A program made the position numbers and the translations under genes. Below are positions 41,745 through 50,190 of a stretch of DNA of 64,000 nucleotides, one piece after another. The stretch spans positions 1-64,000 of the forward strand of contig NZ_JAUXPI010000062.1 of the NCBI RefSeq assembly GCF_030684035.1. The letters are read 5' to 3'. The first letter of the stretch is position 1. Each line of letters opens with the position of its first letter. The notes beneath the pieces were generated by a model. That model was not told the origin of the DNA. It was given only the letters and a program-made list of their open reading frames with translations, and searched no databases. This DNA comes from Phaeovulum sp. GTDB lineage: Bacteria; Pseudomonadota; Alphaproteobacteria; Rhodobacterales; Rhodobacteraceae.

Positions 41745-44231
41745 CTACCCGTCAGCCCGGATACGCGCGTTTTCAGGGTCGTGCGGGCTGTCTTCGGTGA
41801 CCACCGCATCCCATTCCCGCCGCAGGATCTTCACCTTTAGCCGGGTGCCGGGGGCGGCGAGGTCGGGGCGCACATAGCCCATGCCGATCTGGCGCCCGAA
41901 TGCCACCGAATACCCGCCCGAGGTCAGCCGCCCGACCTTTTCACCGTTCAGAAGCAACGCCTCCTTGCCCCAGGGATCGGTATCCTCCGGCCCATCGATC
42001 AGCAGCGTCACGCATTTTGCGCGAATGCCGGTGGCAAGCATCGCCGCCTTGCCCTGAAACCCCTTGCCAAGGTCCACAAAGCGGTCAAGCCCCGCCTCAA
42101 GCGGTGTCGCATCGCGCCCAAGCTCGGTGCCAAAGGCGCGGTAGCTTTTTTCCTGCCGGAGCCAGTTCTGCGCCCGCGCTCCGACAAGCTTCAGCCCATG
42201 CGCCTCGCCTGCCTGCATGAGCAGGTCAAAGAGGTAATTCTGCATCTCTACGGGGTGGTGCAATTCCCATCCCAGCTCGCCCGTATAGGCCACCCGGATC
42301 GCCCGCACCGGGCACATGCCAAGCTCGATGTTGCGCATCGACAGCCACGGGAAACGCTTGTTGCGCAGCACCGTGTCGGGGTCGGCATCTTTCACCACCT
42401 CGCGCAAGATCGCCCGCGCCTTTGGCCCGGCGAGTGCGAAAACACCCCATTGCGTGGTGACATCGTGAATGTCGATGTGGCCGAACTCGGCGGCCTTGTC
42501 CTCGGCGCATTTTGTCAGGTAGTCGCCATCGTAGGCGGTCCATGCCCCGGCAGAGATGATGTAGTATTCATCGGCCCCGAGCCGCACGATGGTGTATTCG
42601 GTGCGCGTCGTGCCGGTGGGCGTCAGCGCATAGGTCAGGTTGATGCGGCCCACGGCGGGCAGTTTGTTGGTGGTGAACCAGTCAAGAAACGCGGTCGCGC
42701 CGGGGCCGCGCACCAGGTGCTTGGTGAAGGCGGTGGCATCGATCAGGCCTGCGGTCTCGCGGATGGCCTTTGCCTCGGCAACCGCATATTGCCACCATCC
42801 GCCACGCCGGAAACTGCGTGAAGAATGATCGTCAAACCCAAGTGGCGCATAGTAATTCGGCCTGTCCCATCCGTTCACCTGACCAAACTGCGCGCCCCGC
42901 GCCTTCTGGCGGTCATAGGCGGGCGAGGTGCGCAGCGGGCGGCAGGCGGGGCGCTCCTCGTCGGGGTGGTGCAACACGAAGACATGCTCATAGCATTCCT
43001 CGTTCTTGCGCGCCGCATATTCGGTGGTCATCCAGGACCCGTAGCGTTTGGGGTCAAGGCTGGCCATGTCGATCTCGGCCTCGCCCGCGACCATCATCTG
43101 CGCGAGGTAATGGCCGGTGCCCCCGGCGGCGGTGATGCCGAACGAAAACCCTTCCGCCAGCCACATGTTGCGCAGGCCCGGTGCAGGGCCGACCAGCGGG
43201 TTTCCATCCGGCGTGTAGCAGATCGGGCCGTTGAAATCGTCCTTCAACCCGACGCTTTCCGACGAGGGCAGGCGGTGGATCATGCTCAGGTATTCCGTCT
43301 CGATCCGCTCCAGATCGAGCGGAAAGAGATCGGCGCGGAAACTGTCGGGCACGCCATAGGCAAACCGCGCCGGTGCACCGCGCTCATAAGGCCCGAGTAT
43401 CCAGCCGCCGCGTTCCTCGCGCACATACCATTTCGCATCGGCGTCGCGCAGCACCGGGTGCTCCGGGTTCGCCTTGCGCCATTCGACCAGCATCGGGTCA
43501 GGCTCGGTGACGATGAACTGATGCTCGACCGGAATCGCCGGGATCTTGATCCCCAAGAGCCGCGCCGTGCGCTGCGCGTGGTTGCCGGTGGCGGTCACCA
43601 CATGCTCTGCCCTGATCTCGAAGGTTTCGGGCGTTTCCACCAGGTTGCCGCCCTTTTCCGCCATGTGGCAGAGCGTCACCAGCCATTCCGACCCGGTCCA
43701 GCGGTAACCTTGCACCTGCACCTTGCGCAGGATCTCGGCCCCATGCTGGCGCGCGCCCTTGGCCATTGCCTGGGTCACGTCAGCGGGGTTGATGTAGCCA
43801 TCCTGCGGGTGAAAGAGCGCGCCCAGAAGGTCATCCGTGCGCACCAGCGGCCAGCGCGCCCTGATCTCGGCGGGGGTCAGAAACTCGTGATAGACCCCGG
43901 CGGTTTCAGCCACCGACGAATAGAGCATGTATTCGTCCATCCGCGCAGCGGTCTGCGCCATGCGCAGGTTGCCCACCACCGCGAAACCAGCGTTAAGCCC
44001 GGTTTCCGCCTCCAGCGCCTTGTAGAAATCGACCGAGTATTTGTGAATATGCGTGGTCGCATAGCCCATGTTGAACAGGGGCAGCAGCCCGGCCGCGTGC
44101 CAGGTCGAGCCCGAGGTCAGCTCATCCCGCTCAACCAGCAGCGTTTCCCACCCGGCTTTCGCCAGATGGTAGGCAATGCCGCAGCCAACAGCGCCGCCGC
44201 CGACGACCAGGGCTTTCACATGCGTCTTCAT
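41745..44231 (-). CDS. Dimethylglycine/sarcosine dehydrogenase-like FAD-GcvT protein
   Basis: The 828-aa protein has an N-terminal DAO domain with ALVVGGGAVGCGIAYHLAKAG and GSTWHAAGL, whose His carries FAD covalently in dimethylglycine and sarcosine dehydrogenases. A linker with GSWMTTEYAARKNEECY follows, then a C-terminal GcvT folate-binding domain (about 440-828). It is predicted to demethylate dimethylglycine or a related N-methyl amine and pass the C1 unit to tetrahydrofolate. It is close to the sox genes but transcribed the other way. Size and domain order are normal for the family; the exact substrate is inferred. Confidence 0.87.
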   Translation of the reverse strand: MKTHVKALVVGGGAVGCGIAYHLAKAGWETLLVERDELTSGSTWHAAGLLPLFNMGYATTHIHKYSVDFYKALEAETGLNAGFAVVGNLRMAQTAARMDEYMLYSSVAETAGVYHEFLTPAEIRARWPLVRTDDLLGALFHPQDGYINPADVTQAMAKGARQHGAEILRKVQVQGYRWTGSEWLVTLCHMAEKGGNLVETPETFEIRAEHVVTATGNHAQRTARLLGIKIPAIPVEHQFIVTEPDPMLVEWRKANPEHPVLRDADAKWYVREERGGWILGPYERGAPARFAYGVPDSFRADLFPLDLERIETEYLSMIHRLPSSESVGLKDDFNGPICYTPDGNPLVGPAPGLRNMWLAEGFSFGITAAGGTGHYLAQMMVAGEAEIDMASLDPKRYGSWMTTEYAARKNEECYEHVFVLHHPDEERPACRPLRTSPAYDRQKARGAQFGQVNGWDRPNYYAPLGFDDHSSRSFRRGGWWQYAVAEAKAIRETAGLIDATAFTKHLVRGPGATAFLDWFTTNKLPAVGRINLTYALTPTGTTRTEYTIVRLGADEYYIISAGAWTAYDGDYLTKCAEDKAAEFGHIDIHDVTTQWGVFALAGPKARAILREVVKDADPDTVLRNKRFPWLSMRNIELGMCPVRAIRVAYTGELGWELHHPVEMQNYLFDLLMQAGEAHGLKLVGARAQNWLRQEKSYRAFGTELGRDATPLEAGLDRFVDLGKGFQGKAAMLATGIRAKCVTLLIDGPEDTDPWGKEALLLNGEKVGRLTSGGYSVAFGRQIGMGYVRPDLAAPGTRLKVKILRREWDAVVTEDSPHDPENARIRADG

Positions 44232-44359
44232 CGCGTCGACTCCTTGCGCAACCTTGCAGCCGCACTTTGCCGCAAGCTGCCCGCGCTGGGTAGAACCAGC
44301 CGACCCCTGATCGCCCGAAAGCGACGTTGCGACGCAGGGCCGAGACCTAGCCCTCGGCC

Positions 44360-45031
44360 TCAGCGCGCGGCGGCAAGCCCGGCCAGGAACCGGTCCACCG
44401 GCAACACCGGGCGCAGCAGCGCCGCAAGCTCCGCAAGCTTGGGGTCACGCCGGTCGAAAAACGCGTAGCAGGCGAAATCCTCGATGATTGCAGCCTGTTG
44501 CTCGAAGCCGAAGCGGAGAAACGCCCGCCCCTCCTCAGTGAGCCACCAGTAGGGGTCAACCCGCGCCACGCTCTCGCCCGCTGCCCGACCTGCCGAATAG
44601 CCGGTCTGCGCCCGGTTCTGCCATTGCCAGACATGCACAAGCTCGTGCATCAGCAACAGCGAGGCCGGCAGCGGCAGCGACCTTGGGTAGCCGCGCGCGG
44701 CATCGGGCGCGTAGTAGCGCGGGTTGAAATAGATCCGGTTGCCAAGCGTGAAGGCGGCGGGCCACGCCAGCACGCGCCGCGGCGATTGCTGGCGCAGGCA
44801 GGGGTTTTCCGGCGGCTGGCGCGGCGATGCGGGCAGAGCGGCTTCATCCGGCTGCGGCAAGGGCGCAAGCCCCACCCCCGCAAGCACCCGCACCGCCCCG
44901 GGATCAAGCGATGCGCCAAAGAGCGCCCGCGCCACCTCGGTTTCGGCGGGCGTCAACCCGCGCGCGCAGGCAGCAACGAGCACGAGCGAGGCCAGCGCGA
45001 TGCGCCAGCTTCTTCCGAAGCTCCGGCTCAC
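44360..45031 (-). CDS. Putative zinc-metallopeptidase-like lipoprotein (HELVH)
   Basis: This 223-aa protein has an N-terminal signal ending in a lipobox (LVLVAAC, Cys about residue 22). A central LLLMHELVHVWQWQN includes the HExxH zinc motif, with a following EDFACYAFF that might supply a third ligand. It resembles small HExxH domains seen in Rhodobacterales hypothetical proteins. A catalytic role is not proven. It overlaps the stop of the upstream dehydrogenase gene by ATGA. Confidence 0.65.
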   Translation of the reverse strand: MSRSFGRSWRIALASLVLVAACARGLTPAETEVARALFGASLDPGAVRVLAGVGLAPLPQPDEAALPASPRQPPENPCLRQQSPRRVLAWPAAFTLGNRIYFNPRYYAPDAARGYPRSLPLPASLLLMHELVHVWQWQNRAQTGYSAGRAAGESVARVDPYWWLTEEGRAFLRFGFEQQAAIIEDFACYAFFDRRDPKLAELAALLRPVLPVDRFLAGLAAAR

Positions 45032-46014
45032 AGCGTCCCCGGCACCACGAGGTCCGGCGGGCGGTGGCCATCGGCAAAGGTCTTGATGTTGACAATCACC
45101 TTCTCGCCCATCTCGATGCGGCCTTCCAGCGTTGCCGACCCCATATGCGGCAACAGCACCACATTGGCGAGTTCGCGCAGGCGCGGGTTGATCTCGTGAC
45201 CATGCTCGAACACGTCAAGCCCGGCCCCGGCAATCTCGCCCGACCGCAACATCCGGGTCAGCGCGTTCTCGTCAATCACCTCGCCGCGCGAGGTGTTGAC
45301 GATCACTGCCGTGGGTTTCATCAGCTTCAGCCGCCGCGCGTTCATCAGATGGAAGGTCGAAGGCGTGTGCGGGCAGTTGACCGAGAGAATGTCCATCCGC
45401 GCCACCATCTGGTCGAGGCTGTCCCAATAGGTCGCCTCCAGTTCCGCCTCGATCTCGGGGCGCAGCCGCTTGCGGTTGTGGTAATGCACCTGCATGCCGA
45501 AGGCGCGGGCGCGCCGCGCCACCGCCTGCCCGATCCGCCCCATGCCCAGAATGCCCAGCCGCTTGCCGCCCACCCGCGTGCCCATGAATGCGGTGGGCGA
45601 CCAGCCCTGCCAATCCCCGGCCTGCATCACCGCCAGACCTTCGGGCATGCGCCGCATGACGGCAAGGATCAACGCCAGCACCATGTCGGCAGTGTCATCG
45701 GTCATCACCCCGGGGGTGTTGGAAATCAGCACCCCGCGCTGGCGCGCCGAGGTGATGTCGATATGGTCCACCCCGGCCCCATAATTGGCGATCAGCTTGA
45801 GCTTCTGCCCGGCCTGCGCCAGCATCGCGGCATCGATATGGTCGGTGATGCAGGGCACCAGCACATCGGCCCGCCGCATCGCCGCGCTCAGTTCCTCGCG
45901 GTCCATGCGGGTATCGGTTTCGCGCAACTCGACATCGAACAATTCCTTCATCCGGGTCTCGACAACCTCGGGCAACCGTCGCGTCACGACAACACTCAGC
46001 CGCGGTGCAGGCAT
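45028..46014 (-). CDS. D-2-hydroxyacid dehydrogenase (glyoxylate/hydroxypyruvate reductase type)
   Basis: This 328-aa NAD(P)-dependent enzyme has NYGAGVDHIDI, the nucleotide motif LGILGMGRIGQAVARRARAFG, catalytic Arg in NTSRGEVID, a Glu in the following GLDVFEHGHE, and catalytic His in LLPHMGSAT. GyaR-type relatives reduce glyoxylate or hydroxypyruvate. The ATG at 46014 has GAGGAGGG just upstream; the longer frame to 46218 is not conserved in character. It is coupled to the HELVH lipoprotein gene by ATGA. Confidence 0.9.
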   Translation of the reverse strand: MPAPRLSVVVTRRLPEVVETRMKELFDVELRETDTRMDREELSAAMRRADVLVPCITDHIDAAMLAQAGQKLKLIANYGAGVDHIDITSARQRGVLISNTPGVMTDDTADMVLALILAVMRRMPEGLAVMQAGDWQGWSPTAFMGTRVGGKRLGILGMGRIGQAVARRARAFGMQVHYHNRKRLRPEIEAELEATYWDSLDQMVARMDILSVNCPHTPSTFHLMNARRLKLMKPTAVIVNTSRGEVIDENALTRMLRSGEIAGAGLDVFEHGHEINPRLRELANVVLLPHMGSATLEGRIEMGEKVIVNIKTFADGHRPPDLVVPGTL

Positions 46015-46157
46015 GACGACCCTCCTCTTGCTATGCAAATCCTTGCCCTTGGTGCAAAGTGACGCGCAAAGGGGCAAGGCACAAGGCCCCGCGCGCGCGG
46101 CAAAACGGGCGAAGCGCAACATCGAGCGAGGCGACGGGCAGTTTGCGGAGAATGACC

Positions 46158-46688
46158 ATGGCGAAAGGTTACTTCGGCGCGGCGGCGCTGGCGTTGTGCT
46201 GCGCGTTGCCGCCAGCACCGGCGGTGGCGCAGGAGGCCGCGCCCATCGCAGCCGCAGCCTCGCGTGGCCCGGTAACCAACCTGCCGCTGCCGCGCTATGT
46301 CTCGCTCAAGAGTTCCGAAGGCAACGCCAGGCGCGGCCCGTCGCTGTCGCATCGCATCGACTGGGTGTTTCGCCATAACGGCATGCCGCTGCGGGTGACC
46401 GCCGAATACGGCAACTGGCGCCGCGTCGAAGACCGCGAAGGCGCGGGCGGCTGGGTGCATTACGCGCTTCTCTCGGGCGTGCGGACCGTCATCATCACCC
46501 CCGATGCCGCCGATCTGCATGCCCGTCCCGATGTCACAGCAACGGTTCTGGCAAGGGCAGAGGCCGGGGCGCAGGCGCGGCTGGGCGCATGCCTGCCAGA
46601 CTGGTGCCGCGTCGCGGCACCCGGGGCGCAAGGCTGGGTGCCGAAGTCCGCGATCTGGGGGGTGGACGCGGACGAGCTGCGCGAATAG
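46158..46688 (+). CDS. Exported SH3-like domain protein
   Basis: The 176-aa protein has an N-terminal signal peptide (AALALCCALPPAPAVAQ). Two bacterial SH3-like domains follow: RYVSLKSSEGNARRGPSLSH running into GWVHYALLSG, then ADLHARPDVTATVLARAEAG to GWVPKSAIWGV. Relatives probably bind cell wall or wall-modifying partners. I prefer the ATG at 46158 (GGAG 7 nt upstream) to that at 46152. It stands alone, divergent from the dehydrogenase gene. Confidence 0.83.
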   Translation: MAKGYFGAAALALCCALPPAPAVAQEAAPIAAAASRGPVTNLPLPRYVSLKSSEGNARRGPSLSHRIDWVFRHNGMPLRVTAEYGNWRRVEDREGAGGWVHYALLSGVRTVIITPDAADLHARPDVTATVLARAEAGAQARLGACLPDWCRVAAPGAQGWVPKSAIWGVDADELRE

Positions 46689-46793
46689 CGGCGATCCGGC
46701 TCTGGCCAAATCCCGCGCCGCAGCCTATGGGGTGGCGCGACGCGCGAGCGCGCGGTCGGCGCGATTCAGGCACCCGGTTGGGCGGAGGGGCAG

Positions 46794-47675
46794 ATGGCAG
46801 TGAAAACGCACAGGCTGCTCAACCTTTCCTCGGGTCTGGCATCGGTTTCGGTGGCGCTCACCCTTGTCGGGCTGAAACTCTGGGCACTCGGCCAGACCGG
46901 CTCGCTTGCCATCGCCGCCTCGCTCACCGATTCCGCCATGGATCTGCTGGTCTCGCTCGGCGGTCTGGTCGCCATCATCTACGCATCGCGCCCCCCCGAT
47001 GATGACCACGCCTTTGGCCATAGTTCGGCCGAAGACCTTGCAGCACTAGCACAATCGCTGATCATTCTCGTCTCGGCCTCGGCAATCGGCTGGGTGGCGG
47101 CAACCCGGCTCCTGTCGCCAGATCCCGCGCCGCTCGCCGCCGAAGCCCGCGGTATCGCGGTCATGCTCGCCTCGGTAGTGCTGACTGCGGCACTTGTCGG
47201 CTGGCAGCGCCATGTCGCGCGGCGCACCGGCAACCGCGTCGTGGCCGCCGATTCGCTGCACTATATCGGCGACCTCTTGCCAACGCTTGGCGCCATCCTG
47301 GCGCTTGCCGTTTCGGCGCGCTGGGGTCTTGGCGGTATCGACAGCATCATTGCCCTCGCCGCCGCGCTCTACATGGCCTATGGCGCGCTGCGCATCGGCA
47401 GTGCGGCATGGGATGCGCTGATGGACCGCACCGCCGACCCGGCGCTGGTCGATGGCATCGCCGCCATTGCCCGCAACTGGCCCGGTGTGCGCGGCTTTCA
47501 CGACCTCAAGACCCGCACCGCCGGCAGCCGGATTTTCGTCCACCTCCACATCGAGCTTGATGGCGGGCAGTCCTTGCGTGAAGCCCATGCAATCAGCGCC
47601 GCACTGAAGCGGCAGATCCTCATCAGCTACCCGCAGGCCGATGTCATCATCCATCAGGATGTGGCAGCGGGCTAG
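46794..47675 (+). CDS. Cation diffusion facilitator (FieF/YiiP-like)
   Basis: This 293-aa metal/proton antiporter has six hydrophobic segments. Site A residues D46 and D50 (TDSAMD) pair with H156 and D160 (SLHYIGD). DDDHAFGH (about 70-76) is the usual cytoplasmic-loop metal site. The spacing matches E. coli FieF (D45/D49/H153/D157), whose cargo is Zn(II)/Fe(II). A C-terminal cytoplasmic ferredoxin-like domain carries HLHIELDG. It probably exports surplus divalent metal. Confidence 0.9.
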   Translation: MAVKTHRLLNLSSGLASVSVALTLVGLKLWALGQTGSLAIAASLTDSAMDLLVSLGGLVAIIYASRPPDDDHAFGHSSAEDLAALAQSLIILVSASAIGWVAATRLLSPDPAPLAAEARGIAVMLASVVLTAALVGWQRHVARRTGNRVVAADSLHYIGDLLPTLGAILALAVSARWGLGGIDSIIALAAALYMAYGALRIGSAAWDALMDRTADPALVDGIAAIARNWPGVRGFHDLKTRTAGSRIFVHLHIELDGGQSLREAHAISAALKRQILISYPQADVIIHQDVAAG

Positions 47676-47959
47676 CCCTCCGACATGCCCCGGATCGGTA
47701 CTCCCGACCGAGGCAGGCCCGCCCGGCCGATGGCACGCAGGGCCAGACCGGAACAGCGCAAGCGGGTACCCCGACATCGCACCTGCTTCAGGCCAAATAT
47801 CCCCGCCGGAGGCACCTTCCGCTGCCCGCAGCGCTCTTGCCGCCCACTGCCGAGAGGCGACAAGGGCGGGACCCCGCCAATCAGAACGGACCGCGCCAGC
47901 GGTTTCCGACCTCAGCAAAGACACGACCCGGCCACCGGTATCGCCCGACCGCCGCGGGT

Positions 47960-49012
47960 TCAGGTGTCTGCTGCGTCTCCGCCGCCCCGCCCCGCGCCGC
48001 ACTGCGGGCAATCGGGGTTCCGGGCGACCGCGATCACCCGGCTTTCGCCCCAGAGCGCGTCATGAAGGACCAGCCGCCCGCGCAGGCTCTGCCCCGCGCC
48101 GGTGATCTCCTTGATCGCCTCGGTCGCCATCATCGCCCCCACCACCCCCGGCAAGGCACCCATCACCCCGGCCTCGGCACAGGCGGGTGCAAGACCGGCG
48201 GCGGGGGCCTCGGGAAAGACGCAGGCATAGCAGGGCGCGCCGCGGGCGGGGTCATAAAGGCTCAACTGCCCCTCCCACTGGGTGATCGCGCCGGAAAGCA
48301 GCGGCTTGCGCGCCGCAATGCAGGCGGTGTTCAGCAGATATCGGGTGGCGAAATTGTCCGAGCCATCAAGGATCAGGTCATACTCGGCCACCAGCCCTGC
48401 CACGTTCCCGGCGCTCACCCGCAGCGGATGCAGCCGCAGCTCGATGAAGGGGTTGAGCGCCTTCAGCGCAATCTCTGCCGAACGCACCTTTTCCATGCCG
48501 ATCCGCGCATCGGTATGGATCACCTGCCGCTGCAGGTTCGAATTCGAGACGCGGTCATCATCGGCCACGCCGATCATGCCCACCCCTGCCGCCGCGAGGT
48601 AGAGCAGCACCGGAGAGCCAAGCCCCCCCGCCCCCACCACCAGCACCCGCGCCGCCTTGAGCCGCGCCTGACCTGGCCCGCCGATCTCGCGCAGCACGAT
48701 ATGGCGCGCATAGCGCTCCAGTTCCGTGGCGGAAAACCCGCCCGCCGCAGGCGCGGGCGCGGGCCTTGCCCGCGCCTTCAGCCACAAGAGGGCCGCGCGA
48801 TAGCCCAGCACCAGCGCCACCGCGCCGCCAAGCACCAGCCAGCCCGCCAGACTGCCGCCGATCCGGGCCAGAAGCGGATTGCCCGGTGCCAGCACCAGAT
48901 GCGCCAGCACCACCGCCAGCCACAGCCCCGCCAGAAGCCCGCCAATGCGGCGCGCCGAAAACCGCAGCACCAGCCCGAATGCGACAAGCGCGATCGCCAG
49001 CAGCAGCACCAT
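47960..49012 (-). CDS. ThiF/MoeB/HesA-family adenylyltransferase with N-terminal membrane segment
   Basis: In this 350-aa protein the first ~80 residues are very hydrophobic with two or three likely membrane helices. The E1-like domain starts near residue 92 (FSATELERYARHIVLREIGG). It has nucleotide motif VLVVGAGGLGSPVLLYLA, SNLQRQVIHTDARIG, DGSDNFATRYLLN, and zinc pairs CYAC and CPQC (C335/C338). MoeB/ThiF enzymes adenylate the C-terminus of sulfur-carrier proteins. A membrane-tethered version is less usual. It ends the operon with dut and a phosphoribosyltransferase, an arrangement unrelated to cofactor synthesis. Which carrier it serves is unknown. Confidence 0.88.
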   Translation of the reverse strand: MVLLLAIALVAFGLVLRFSARRIGGLLAGLWLAVVLAHLVLAPGNPLLARIGGSLAGWLVLGGAVALVLGYRAALLWLKARARPAPAPAAGGFSATELERYARHIVLREIGGPGQARLKAARVLVVGAGGLGSPVLLYLAAAGVGMIGVADDDRVSNSNLQRQVIHTDARIGMEKVRSAEIALKALNPFIELRLHPLRVSAGNVAGLVAEYDLILDGSDNFATRYLLNTACIAARKPLLSGAITQWEGQLSLYDPARGAPCYACVFPEAPAAGLAPACAEAGVMGALPGVVGAMMATEAIKEITGAGQSLRGRLVLHDALWGESRVIAVARNPDCPQCGAGRGGGDAADT

Positions 49013-49024
49013 GCCCTTCTCCCC

Positions 49025-49495
49025 TCAACCCGTCCCGGTCGAGCCAAAACCGCCCGCGCCGCGCGCGGTTTCAGCCAATGCCCCGACCACGTCGAAACCC
49101 GCCTGCACCACCGCCGCCACCACCATTTGCGCGATCCGCGCGCCATGGCCAACCACAAACGGCTCCGCCCCGAGATTGACCAGAATCACCCCCAGCGGCC
49201 CGCGATAATCGCTGTCGATGGTGCCGGGGGCGTTGGCAAGCGTGACCCCGTGTTTCAGCGCCAGCCCCGAACGCGGGCGCAGTTGCACCTCGTAGCCTTC
49301 CGGTATGGCAAGGCGCAGCCCGGTCGGCACCAGCAGGCGCTGCATCGGTTCCAGCCGCAGGCCCGCGGCGCGCACGGCCTCGGGCAGGTTGGCGCGCAGG
49401 TCGGCCCCCGCCGCGCCCGCCGTTTCATAACCGGGCAGCGGCACTGCCGCATCGGCCCAAGCCTCTCGCATGACTGCTATTCTTGCCATCCTCAT
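49025..49495 (-). CDS. dut: Deoxyuridine 5'-triphosphate nucleotidohydrolase
   Basis: This 156-aa trimeric dUTPase has all five motifs: [41 protein letters not shown], and [10 protein letters not shown] at the C-terminus. It turns dUTP into dUMP, protecting DNA from uracil and supplying thymidylate synthesis. The start overlaps the phosphoribosyltransferase stop (ATGA); the ThiF-like gene follows after 12 bp. Confidence 0.96.
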   Translation of the reverse strand: MRMARIAVMREAWADAAVPLPGYETAGAAGADLRANLPEAVRAAGLRLEPMQRLLVPTGLRLAIPEGYEVQLRPRSGLALKHGVTLANAPGTIDSDYRGPLGVILVNLGAEPFVVGHGARIAQMVVAAVVQAGFDVVGALAETARGAGGFGSTGTG

Positions 49496-50187
49496 CCCTC
49501 CACCGCGCGCCAGTGCCCGTCCGCGCCAAGCGCGAGCCGGGGCGTTGTCATTGCGCCGCGCACCGCAAGCAGCGGCATGGGCGAGGCGGCCACCGCCGCG
49601 CGCCAGCCCTCGCCTTGCAGCATCGCGAAGGCCGCCACTTCGGGCACGATCCCGGCCCGCGCCAGAAGCCGCAGCACCGCCGCCAAAGTCCGCCCAGAGC
49701 TTGCCACATCATCCACCAACGCCACCCGGCGGCCCGCAAAAAGCGGCAGCATTCGTGGGTCAAGATAGACCCGCTTTGCCTGATCGGGGCTGGTGATCGA
49801 GGTCATCGGCTCGCTCAGGGCCTCGTCATACCAGAACTTGCGCGAGGTGCCCAAGGCCACCATCCGGGCGTGGCCAAGCGCCCGCGCCACGCCTGCGGCT
49901 AGGGTCAGACCAAGCGTCGGAACACCCACCACCACTTCGGGGTCGAACCGGCGCAACGCCTCGGCCATCGCCGCCACCAGCGCCGCCTCGACCGCGAAGC
50001 TCGCCTGATTGACGATCAGCGAAGCCACCGCCTGCTGCCCGTCGCCCGGCAGCACCCGAATCGGCAGCGCGATCTGGCGGCCATCGGGCAGGGTTCCGGG
50101 AAAGACCCTGTCCCAGCCGCCCGCGACCGGGGCGAAATGGCCCGGAGGGTAGAGTTCCTGCCAGAAACCATGCGGATGCTCGATCAT
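49492..50187 (-). CDS. Phosphoribosyltransferase family protein
   Basis: This 231-aa type I PRTase has the PRPP-binding loop [13 protein letters not shown] at residues 155-167 and [22 protein letters not shown] (about 86-106). The N-terminal [21 protein letters not shown] and [20 protein letters not shown] do not mark a specific base. Purine or pyrimidine salvage fits the neighbouring nucleoside hydrolase, dUTPase and adenine deaminase-like genes. It overlaps dut by ATGA and starts 3 bp after the nucleoside hydrolase stop. Confidence 0.83.
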   Translation of the reverse strand: MIEHPHGFWQELYPPGHFAPVAGGWDRVFPGTLPDGRQIALPIRVLPGDGQQAVASLIVNQASFAVEAALVAAMAEALRRFDPEVVVGVPTLGLTLAAGVARALGHARMVALGTSRKFWYDEALSEPMTSITSPDQAKRVYLDPRMLPLFAGRRVALVDDVASSGRTLAAVLRLLARAGIVPEVAAFAMLQGEGWRAAVAASPMPLLAVRGAMTTPRLALGADGHWRAVEG

Positions 50188-50190
50188 CGC

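Noticed and set aside
42825-44468. 547-aa plus-strand open frame
   Set aside because: It lies antisense to the dimethylglycine dehydrogenase-like gene and reads as low-complexity, charged sequence.
47837-49768. 643-aa open frame on the plus strand
   Set aside because: It is antisense to the ThiF-like gene and dut, which have complete motifs; composition (Arg/Gln/His/Pro) marks it as a shadow.
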